This document shows, piece after piece, positions 57,775 through 64,000 of a DNA stretch of 64,000 nt (position 1 is the first letter of the stretch; every line of letters begins with the position of its first letter). The stretch lies in assembly GCF_001436225.1 (NCBI RefSeq), contig NZ_AYYO01000011.1, positions 25,894 through 89,893 of the forward strand. Direction: 5' to 3'. Source of the DNA: Lacticaseibacillus sharpeae JCM 1186 = DSM 20505 (lineage in GTDB: Bacteria > Bacillota > Bacilli > Lactobacillales > Lactobacillaceae). The position numbers and the translations under genes are program-made. The notes beneath the pieces are model-generated. The model had not been told where the DNA came from and did not search any database. It worked only from the letters and a program-made list of their open reading frames with translations.

Positions 57775-57792
57775 GCCGATGAGCGCATCGGC
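57775..57792 (+). promoter_or_regulatory. Hairpin next to a ribosome binding site
   Basis: GCCGATG AGCG CATCGGC (57775-57792), 7 bp, ends 6 nt before the AGGAGG of the next gene. It could affect initiation. Confidence 0.5.
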
Positions 57793-57809
57793 GCATGCAG
57801 GAGGTAAAC

Positions 57810-58304
57810 ATGGACGAATTCAGTGTTAGCACGCTGGCCGACTGGTTTGAAGAACACACCAGTGCCTTGCTTGAGAAGAAGGAAGTACTGGACCTGAACA
57901 AGGTGTACGCTGCGGTTGATTACCTGGGCGTGCTCAAGAACCCGGCAGCTTCGTACCCCGAAATGGGTCAGGAAACCTACCTGCGTTCCGAATCCGACAA
58001 GAAGCTCAGTCTCCTGGACGAGAAGTCCCGGCTTGGCGATTTGACTGACCGGATTATGGTTAACCACGTGGACGGTTCAGTTTCTGGTGACGAAATCAAT
58101 TTCAAGTACAACCACGACACACCATTTACAGATGGGCAGTACCACGCACGTAAGGACCTCGAAATCATGAAGTTCGGGCTCGAAGTTATTGGTGCGGTTA
58201 GTGCTACCGGCCACGCCGACACCGTGCGCGACTCACTTTCGAGTGACGCGGTGGTCAGCTTGATTCTGGCCGCAAACGCCCTGCACGCATGGCAGGTTAA
58301 GTAA
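57810..58304 (+). CDS. Uncharacterised acidic protein
   Basis: A 164-residue soluble acidic protein (MDEFSVSTLADWFEEHTSAL, LDEKSRLGDLTDRIMVNHVD). The last 35 residues form a hydrophobic helix region (SDAVVSLILAANALHAWQVK). No domain recognised. GCAGGAGG precedes the ATG at 57810. Monocistronic. Confidence 0.75.
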   Translation: MDEFSVSTLADWFEEHTSALLEKKEVLDLNKVYAAVDYLGVLKNPAASYPEMGQETYLRSESDKKLSLLDEKSRLGDLTDRIMVNHVDGSVSGDEINFKYNHDTPFTDGQYHARKDLEIMKFGLEVIGAVSATGHADTVRDSLSSDAVVSLILAANALHAWQVK

Positions 58305-58316
58305 GTAAACTCGGGA

Positions 58317-58348
58317 ATCGTCCGCATTTTGGTGCGGACGATTTTTTT
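58317..58348 (+). terminator. Terminator
   Basis: ATCGTCCGCA pairs perfectly with TGCGGACGAT, followed by six T. Confidence 0.94.
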
Positions 58349-58457
58349 ACGCAAAATCCTTTGATGATGGCAATGTAAGCTGTTACAATTAAGCTATTAT
58401 TAATTGATTTGCGTAGTTTTAGGTTTGGCAGTTGTGAATTTGAAGGAGGACGAGCAT

Positions 58458-59771
58458 ATGCGGATGGTGGATTTGATTGCCAAGAAGCGTGATGGGGGCC
58501 AGTTAACTAAGGACGAGATTAACTGGATGATTGGTGAGTACGTTGCCGAACGGATTCCGAGTTACCAGATGAGTGCCTTGCTCATGGCGATTTACTTCAA
58601 CGGCATGGCAGATGACGAAATGGCGGCACTAGCGGATTCCATGCTGCATTCCGGGGATGTCCTGGACCTGTCCGCTATCCCGGGGATTAAGATCGACAAG
58701 CACAGTACGGGGGGCATTGGCGATAAAATTAGCCTGATTTTGTCACCAGTGATGGGCGCCCTCGGCGTGGATGTGCCGATGATCAGTGGTCGCGGTTTGG
58801 GCTTTACTGGCGGCACACTCGACAAGCTCGAGGCCATTCCGGGCTTTAACGTTAACATGTCCACGGAAGACTTCATTAAGCAGGTCCAGGAGCACCATAT
58901 CGCCATCATTTCGGCTAGCGGTGAGGTGGCACCGGCAGACCGGAAGCTGTACGCGTTGCGCGACGTGACCGCGACGGTTGAGTCGATTCCGCTGATTGCC
59001 AGTTCGATTATGAGCAAGAAAATCAGCTCGGGAATCAACGCACTGGTGCTGGACGTGAAGACCGGCTCGGGTGCGTTCATGCAAAAGCGGGCGGATGCAG
59101 AAGCCTTGGCCAAGGCCCTAGTTGCGATTGGCACGGCCCACAACGTTGCCACCAAGGCGCTCATCACCGACATGAGCCAGCCACTTGGGGTGACGATTGG
59201 GAACAGCCTGGAAGTCGCCGAAACCATCGCGGTTTTGAATGGGCGCGGGCCTAAGGATGTCCGCGATTTGACCGTGATTTTGGCCAGCCACATGCTCGTC
59301 ATGGCGGGCAAGACGGACGACATTCAGGCCGCGGCCAGCTTGGCGGGTGATGTGCTGCGTGATGGCCGGGCTAAGCGGGCGTTCAAACAGCTCATTGCGG
59401 ATCAAGGCGGGGATGCGACGGTGGTCGACAATCCGCAAAAGCTGCCGCAAGCCGAGTACCGCATTCACGTTCAGGCGACCACAAGCGGCTACGTGCAGGC
59501 TATCGACGCCAAGGCGCTGGGCTTAGTCAGCATGCAACTTGGCGGTGGCCGTAAGCAGGCCGGTGATGCCCTTGATCTGGCGGTGGGATTGGTGCTGCAC
59601 AAGAAGGTGGGCACGCCGGTCGCTGCCGGCGACACGCTCGTGACTGTCCACAGCAGCACGGCCGAGATTGGTCAGCTGACTGCGGATATCCAGCACGCGT
59701 TCACGATTGGCGCAGATGAACCCGAACAAACGCCGCTCGTGCTGGACGTTATCGAACCAGTAAGTAAATAG
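58458..59771 (+). CDS. pdp: Pyrimidine-nucleoside phosphorylase
   Basis: A 437-residue enzyme splitting uridine and thymidine with phosphate for nucleoside salvage. KHSTGGIGDKISLIL is the thymidine/pyrimidine phosphorylase signature (His, Ser, Gly-rich phosphate loop), and the C-terminal PYNP domain follows from about residue 345. AAGGAGG precedes the ATG at 58458. No other nucleoside gene is adjacent, which is unusual as pdp often sits with deoC or cdd. Confidence 0.96.
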   Translation: MRMVDLIAKKRDGGQLTKDEINWMIGEYVAERIPSYQMSALLMAIYFNGMADDEMAALADSMLHSGDVLDLSAIPGIKIDKHSTGGIGDKISLILSPVMGALGVDVPMISGRGLGFTGGTLDKLEAIPGFNVNMSTEDFIKQVQEHHIAIISASGEVAPADRKLYALRDVTATVESIPLIASSIMSKKISSGINALVLDVKTGSGAFMQKRADAEALAKALVAIGTAHNVATKALITDMSQPLGVTIGNSLEVAETIAVLNGRGPKDVRDLTVILASHMLVMAGKTDDIQAAASLAGDVLRDGRAKRAFKQLIADQGGDATVVDNPQKLPQAEYRIHVQATTSGYVQAIDAKALGLVSMQLGGGRKQAGDALDLAVGLVLHKKVGTPVAAGDTLVTVHSSTAEIGQLTADIQHAFTIGADEPEQTPLVLDVIEPVSK

Positions 59772-59777
59772 CTACCA

Positions 59778-59815
59778 AATGCCAACTACTGTGATCTGGT
59801 AGTTGGTATTTTTTT
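59778..59815 (+). terminator. Terminator of pdp
   Basis: AATGCCAACTAC pairs with GTAGTTGGTATT (one G-U), T run. Confidence 0.92.
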
Positions 59816-59855
59816 GCCCGAATTCCCGAAAGTTATTAAGAAATTTTTATGAGGG

Positions 59856-59884
59856 TTGCCAGGTGTAGGAATCCGTGTTATGCT
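59856..59884 (+). promoter_or_regulatory. Promoter of the large RNA
   Basis: TTGCCA (59856-59861), exact 17-nt spacer, TATGCT (59879-59884); start expected 7 nt later at about 59891. Confidence 0.8.
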
Positions 59885-59890
59885 TTAGTC

Positions 59891-60593
59891 AAGGTAAAGG
59901 AAGCGCTACCAGCGTAATGGCGGCGGGTCCTCTCAACCGCATCTGCAGACATTCCGGAGTGGCTACAGATGTTATTCACCGGTGATAGTTGTTGGAAGTT
60001 GCAGTCAGGCATATAAGTACCACAGTTTGTTACAGAGTACAGTTGAATAGTTTGATTAAAGGTACAAGTTACAAAAGCACCGTAATACCGACAGAGTTCA
60101 CAGCAGTAAGTTTCACGTGAGTAGGCAAGATTACGATGTGTGGTCAATGAGTAAGGTAATTCCAAAGGCCGTTTTCCAAGCATCATTAGCAAAGGTAACA
60201 AGTAGGTTGAGAATGGCCGGTAAAGCGTATCGAAGGACACAGACCAGAATCACTAGAAGGGATTTGGTTCCGATGCCACAAGATAAATTGTTCAGTCACT
60301 GAACACGCTTGAAAGGAGCAGATTGCCGTTAAGTTAACGAGTAAATCCCTCCATGCACCACGGGGGGCGCAGAATCGCTCCGTAGTGAAGTAGCCAATTT
60401 CTAGGACTAAACCCAATGGTAGTCAAACATGACCGTGTAATACGGTATGGTGTCACAATCGGAGTTTAGAAACACTACAGTTGAATAGATGATTGTAAGA
60501 GGTGTAAGCATTAAGCAACTCAAGATAGTGCCAGCCAAAACGCAAGCAACTTTACCTTAGGATTCGGGAATTGAGAGGCCCGAATCCTTTTTT
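59891..60593 (+). ncRNA. Large structured non-coding RNA, about 700 nt
   Basis: No protein gene is supported across 59772-60710. The predicted 5' end AAGGTAAAG (59891-59899) pairs perfectly with CTTTACCTT (60550-60558), directly followed by a terminator (60559-60593). Internal helices include CATCTG/CAGATG (59940-59945, 59966-59971), GGCCGTTTTC/GAGAATGGCC (60167-60176, 60209-60218), AGGGATTT/AAATCCCT (60258-60265, 60343-60350), GTTCAG-tca-CTGAAC (60290-60304), GACTA/TAGTC (60405-60409, 60420-60424) and ACCGT-gtaat-ACGGT (60432-60446). TACAGTTGAATAG occurs twice (60038-60050, 60476-60488). It lacks RNase P and tmRNA signatures. Size and build recall GOLLD or ROOL RNAs of Lactobacillales. Confidence 0.82.
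60559..60593 (+). terminator. Terminator of the large RNA
   Basis: AGGATTCGGG (60559-60568) pairs with CCCGAATCCT (60579-60588), six T. It starts on the base after the closing helix. Confidence 0.95.
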
Positions 60594-60710
60594 GATGCCA
60601 ACGTAAAATGGGCGCGTGTTACAATGAGACTAGCGCTGGTGCAAATGGTTGCGCCAGATTGATTGAACCGAACGGAGCAAGCTTAATTGCGCCATTCATG
60701 GAGGAGTATT

Positions 60711-61163
60711 ATGGCTACTGAAGAAGAGTTCGAAGTTGAAACAATGCATTTCCGCCGTCTGCTGCTGGCAGTCGACGACGATGACGATGAATCCAGTCAC
60801 CGGGCATTCAACTACGCTTGCACAATTGCGAAGATGTACAACATTCCCCTTGGCATTGTGTCGATTCTGGAAACCGGTGACCTAAACATTTACCAGTCCC
60901 TGTCACCAGACATCCTGAGCAACCGCCGCAGTCAGATTGCAGCACACCTCAACACGTACGTCGAGAAGGCGCAGGCGTTCGGCGTGCAAGATGCCGAGCC
61001 AATCATCGGCGAGGGCAAGCCGGCGCGCGTGATTAACGAAGAGATTGTGCCGTCGTTCAAGCCGGACCTGATCATCATCGGCTCCCACAGCAAGCACCAC
61101 TTGGGTAGTGTTGCCGCTGAACTGACCCGGTATGCACGGGTATCAGTGATTGCGGTTCGTTAG
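60711..61163 (+). CDS. Universal stress protein, second copy
   Basis: A 150-residue UspA-fold protein (FRRLLLAVDDDDDESSHRAF, IIIGSHSKHHLGSVAAELTRY). The ATP-binding loop is less canonical than in the copy at 56539, and the opening has a run of five Asp. ATGGAGGAG lies before the ATG at 60711. It begins about 120 nt after the end of the large RNA and may share regulation with it. Confidence 0.92.
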   Translation: MATEEEFEVETMHFRRLLLAVDDDDDESSHRAFNYACTIAKMYNIPLGIVSILETGDLNIYQSLSPDILSNRRSQIAAHLNTYVEKAQAFGVQDAEPIIGEGKPARVINEEIVPSFKPDLIIIGSHSKHHLGSVAAELTRYARVSVIAVR

Positions 61164-61170
61164 GCAAATG

Positions 61171-61208
61171 AAAAAGCCAGTTGCGCGTCATTGCGTAACT
61201 GGCTTTTT
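61171..61208. terminator. Bidirectional terminator between usp and the TetR gene
   Basis: AAAAAGCCAGTT pairs with AACTGGCTTTTT around an inner CGC/GCG pair set. Confidence 0.93.
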
Positions 61209-61211
61209 GCG

Positions 61212-61793
61212 TTATTTGCGGGAGTTGATTTCCACGTTCGAAATATTCGTGGGTGCCTGGGCCACCAGGTGGTTGGTCACGGAGACTAGAACTGGAATCG
61301 GGGTACGGAAATCGTCTTTGATCCACTGCACCGTGATGGCGTACAGGCCAGCGGTGACGAAGCGTTTCCAGTATTCCGCGTACGCCCCGGTGAACCAAGG
61401 CCGGCGCACGTTCTCGGTGAAGAAGGTGCCGACCGTTTCGACGAAGCAGTCGAAGAGTACCTGGTCGCCGCCAGCACTAATTGCGAGCACGAACTTGTCG
61501 CCGTCATCCTTGATGGATTGGAAATAGACGGGGGTGATGTTCTCGGCAATCAGCGGTTCGATATCGCCGAGCATGGTGATGACCCGGTTCAATTCGGTGG
61601 TGAAGTAGTCATTGAGGACGTCAGTTTTTGATTTGTAGTTACGGTAAAAGCCCATTCGTGAAATGCCGGACCGTTCAGAAATCGCACTAATGGTGATTTC
61701 GTCGAGTGGACGGTCGGCCATGAGGAGGAATAATGCTTCCTGGATGCAGGCCCGACTAAAGGCCTGCTGCTCACGAGTGTATTCGGTTGCCAT
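61212..61793 (-). CDS. TetR/AcrR-family regulator
   Basis: A 193-residue regulator: N-terminal HTH (ITISAISERSGISRMGFYRN, then YKSKTDVLNDYF) and a ligand-binding helical domain of the TetR_C type seen with DhaS-like proteins. AGGAAGGAG lies before the ATG. It is divergent from the AI-2E-family gene, separated by about 290 bp, which it may control. I see no operator with confidence in that gap. Confidence 0.9.
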   Translation of the reverse strand: MATEYTREQQAFSRACIQEALFLLMADRPLDEITISAISERSGISRMGFYRNYKSKTDVLNDYFTTELNRVITMLGDIEPLIAENITPVYFQSIKDDGDKFVLAISAGGDQVLFDCFVETVGTFFTENVRRPWFTGAYAEYWKRFVTAGLYAITVQWIKDDFRTPIPVLVSVTNHLVAQAPTNISNVEINSRK

Positions 61794-62082
61794 GGCACGA
61801 TTACTCCTTCCTGTGTGGGGGTGGTGCGCGGTTTTCGCTTAACGATGAAGTCATTATAACATGCAATTTGGTTAATAGTGATGAACACCGTCGAAAAAGG
61901 CGGAATGTGGTCGTGATTAAATAACGTGTGTTTGCGCAGCACGACGGAGGTGACAGCTGGGTAATACGTTACAAGTTGACCAGAAATTTGCGGGCGAGTG
62001 TATTACAATGAAATTTATGGAAGACCAAGCAGTTGGTCACGTGCCGTCCCGGGGAGCGGGCGGCGCTAGGGGAGAAATGTTT

Positions 62083-63129
62083 ATGTCGTTATATGACCGA
62101 ATTATTAGTAATGTGCGGCCGCGGCGCTTCATGGTGCTGGGGATTCTTGCGCTAGTCCTGTGGCTTGCACGCAGCATGATGAGTACCATCTTGTTCACCT
62201 TCATCTTCACGTTCCTAATCATTCGGTTAGTGCGGTGGATTCAAAAGCTGATCCCGATTCGTCCGACCGCGGTGGTGGTGCCGCTCTACATCTTAATCAT
62301 TGCGGGACTGTATTCCGTGGTGACGCAGTATGTGCCCGAAATCGCCAAGCAGAGCATCACATTGTTTAACACCGTGGCGGATTTCTATAACAGCTCGGCG
62401 TTCGACCATAACGAGGCGATGCAGTGGGCCTTGCAGCAGCTCAACGACCTAAATCTGAACGAGCAGCTTAAACTGGGCGTGGCGACCATCGTGCAGTATG
62501 TCACCAGCGTTGGGGGCATGGTGGTGAACGTGCTCCTCGCGCTGATTCTCAGTTTCTTCTATACGATTGAGCTCGACAGCATGAATCGGTTCGGCCATAA
62601 CTTCCTGAATTCAGCGTTCGGCTGGTTCTTCCAGGACATCAAGTATTTCGCCGACAAATTCATCAATACGTTCGGGATTGTCATCGAGGCCCAAATCCTG
62701 ATTGCTGCGGTCAATACGGTCATCACGGTCATCACCTTAATCTTCATGAAGATGCCGAACATCCCGAGCTTGGGGGTCATGGTGTTCTTGCTGTCGCTTG
62801 TGCCCGTTGCCGGCGCCATCATTTCCGTAGTACCGCTGTCTGTGATTTCGTACACGGTCGGCGGCTGGCAGGATGTGGTGACGATTATCATCATGATTAT
62901 CATCATCCACATGCTCGAAGCCTACGTTCTGAACCCGAAGTTCATGAGCAGCCGGACAAAATTACCGATTTTCTTCACCTTTGTCGTTTTGCTGGTGGCC
63001 GAGCATATGTGGGGCACGTGGGGCCTCATCGTTGGCCTGCCGGTGTTTACATTCCTGCTCGATATCCTGGACGTGAAGAAAATTCCCGCACCAACAATAA
63101 AACGTAGGGTGCACAAACAGGATGTATAG
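62083..63129 (+). CDS. AI-2E (UPF0118/YdiK) family transporter
   Basis: A 348-residue membrane protein with about seven helices, a soluble middle part and the family block near residue 235 (IPSLGVMVFLLSLVPVAGA) followed by YVLNPKFMSSRTKLP and LVAEHMWGTWGLIVGLPVF. The family includes exporters of autoinducer-2, Na+/H+ antiporters and others; substrate unknown. AGGGGAG lies 8 nt before the ATG at 62083. Confidence 0.9.
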   Translation: MSLYDRIISNVRPRRFMVLGILALVLWLARSMMSTILFTFIFTFLIIRLVRWIQKLIPIRPTAVVVPLYILIIAGLYSVVTQYVPEIAKQSITLFNTVADFYNSSAFDHNEAMQWALQQLNDLNLNEQLKLGVATIVQYVTSVGGMVVNVLLALILSFFYTIELDSMNRFGHNFLNSAFGWFFQDIKYFADKFINTFGIVIEAQILIAAVNTVITVITLIFMKMPNIPSLGVMVFLLSLVPVAGAIISVVPLSVISYTVGGWQDVVTIIIMIIIIHMLEAYVLNPKFMSSRTKLPIFFTFVVLLVAEHMWGTWGLIVGLPVFTFLLDILDVKKIPAPTIKRRVHKQDV

Positions 63130-63194
63130 TGTAAAATGAAAAGGATAAAGCGCCGGGCAACCGGTGTTACAAAAAAAGCGAGGTAATTTCCAAC

Positions 63195-63887
63195 ATGGCA
63201 AAATTGGTTCTGATTCGTCACGGTCAGTCCGAATGGAACTTGGAAAACAAGTTCACCGGCTGGCACGATGTTAACCTTTCCGAACAGGGTGTTCAGGAAG
63301 CAAAGACTGCAGGTAAGAAGCTCAAGGAAGCTGGCATTCTCTTCGACCAGGCTTACACGAGTGTTCTGACCCGTGCTATCAAGACTCTGCACTACGCTCT
63401 GGAAGAAGCTGACCAGCTTTGGATCCCAGAAACCAAGACCTGGCGTCTTAACGAACGTCACTACGGTGCACTCCAGGGTCTGAACAAGGCTGAAACTGCT
63501 GAAAAGTACGGCGACGAACAGGTTCACATCTGGCGTCGTTCATACGACACCCTGCCACCACTTCTGGACCCATCTGACCCAGAATCTGCTGCACAGGACC
63601 GTCGTTACGCAGACCTTGACCCACGGATTGTTCCTGGTGGTGAAAACTTGAAGGTCACCCTCGAACGTGTTATCCCATTCTGGGAAGACGAAGTTGCGCC
63701 TAAGCTCCTTGATGGCAAGAACGTCATCATCGCTGCCCACGGTAACTCCCTCCGTGCCCTGACCAAGTACATCGAAAACATTTCTGACGCCGACATCATG
63801 GACGTTGAAATGGCTACCGGTGAACCAGTTGTCTACACCTTCGACGACAAGCTGAAGGTTACGGACAAGACCAAGCTCGGCAAGTAA
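63195..63887 (+). CDS. gpmA: 2,3-bisphosphoglycerate-dependent phosphoglycerate mutase
   Basis: A 230-residue glycolytic enzyme interconverting 3- and 2-phosphoglycerate. [10 protein letters not shown] has the phosphorylated His and the R-H-G motif; the second His is in AAHGNS and the Glu in RLNERHYG. Length is typical for the dPGM type. GCGAGG lies before the ATG. Codon choice is strongly biased (GTT, ACC, CTT), as expected for an abundant glycolytic protein. Confidence 0.98.
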   Translation: MAKLVLIRHGQSEWNLENKFTGWHDVNLSEQGVQEAKTAGKKLKEAGILFDQAYTSVLTRAIKTLHYALEEADQLWIPETKTWRLNERHYGALQGLNKAETAEKYGDEQVHIWRRSYDTLPPLLDPSDPESAAQDRRYADLDPRIVPGGENLKVTLERVIPFWEDEVAPKLLDGKNVIIAAHGNSLRALTKYIENISDADIMDVEMATGEPVVYTFDDKLKVTDKTKLGK

Positions 63888-63909
63888 TTCATTACCTGCT
63901 AAGTAAACT

Positions 63910-63946
63910 AGCACCTACCCAAGCAATTGGGTGGGTGCTTTTTTTG
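63910..63946 (+). terminator. Terminator of gpmA
   Basis: AGCACCTACCCAA pairs with TTGGGTGGGTGCT, seven T. Confidence 0.95.
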
Positions 63947-64000
63947 GCTCTTCGTCAAGTAGAGTTGATAGAACTTTTTGAAAGCACTTGGACCTTAATT

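Noticed and set aside
60117..60416. Short frames within the large RNA (plus 60117-60302, minus 60186-60416)
   Set aside because: No ribosome sites, atypical codon use, and they cut across helices of the RNA fold.
59891..60593. RNase P RNA or tmRNA for the large RNA
   Set aside because: The GAGGAAAGTCC and ACAGAA signatures of RNase P and the tRNA-like ends and tag frame of tmRNA are absent.

Overview
The window is an ordinary low-GC-phylum chromosome segment that is unusually GC-rich for that group. Gene content and order (metG-tatD-rnmV-rsmA-veg-ispE-purR, glmU-prs, rpoE-pyrG-murA-rpmE2, murF-cshA, adcA-adcR-adcC-adcB, pdp, gpmA) point to the family Lactobacillaceae. Strong AGGAGG-type ribosome sites, many TTG starts and U-tailed hairpin terminators fit. 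I see no phage, insertion sequence, CRISPR array, rRNA or tRNA. I cannot name the species.

Layout. 1-5750: a secreted DUF1002 protein, a structured RNA leader before an unknown gene, a PEBP-family protein, an MFS exporter, and a LytTR regulator coupled to a LiaF-like membrane protein. 6000-10300: a tandem of HExxH / degenerate RExxH paralogues, a TMEM175-like channel, a Nudix hydrolase, and a small-protein/GNAT pair that looks like a toxin-antitoxin module, followed by an orphan terminator. 10300-14100: a ThrE-type exporter, then a PadR regulator and an EmrB/QacA-type pump behind a promoter with a matching inverted repeat. 14200-29300: housekeeping (methionyl-tRNA synthetase, 5S and 16S rRNA maturation, Veg, IspE, PurR, GlmU, Prs, MscL) with accessory membrane and Nudix genes. 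29300-41900: HD hydrolase, RNA polymerase delta, CTP synthase behind a textbook CTP-sensing attenuator, MurA, L31, a C-rich sRNA candidate, MurF and the CshA helicase. 42000-44900: a zinc-uptake operon with two abutting AdcR boxes. 45000-59800: P-type ATPase, peptidase, acetyltransferase, MarR/hydrolase pair, DegV, CorC-type protein, amidotransferase, a methyltransferase/unknown/phosphatase cluster, an XRE regulator, a universal stress protein with a pseudoknotted leader, a 3-methyladenine glycosylase and Pdp. 59850-64000: a roughly 700-nt structured non-coding RNA, a second universal stress protein, a TetR regulator, an AI-2E-family transporter and GpmA.

Most interesting points. (1) The large RNA at about 59891-60593 has its own promoter, perfectly pairing 5' and 3' ends, several internal helices, and an intrinsic terminator right after the closing helix. 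It is either a divergent member of a known giant-RNA class (GOLLD or ROOL) or new. (2) A three-way-junction RNA at 1331-1430 lies ahead of an unknown gene. (3) A C-rich sRNA candidate lies at about 35988-36076. (4) MurA carries Asp at the catalytic Cys position, which predicts fosfomycin insensitivity. (5) Both universal stress protein genes follow structured RNAs. All calls come from reading the sequence; no database search or folding program was run.
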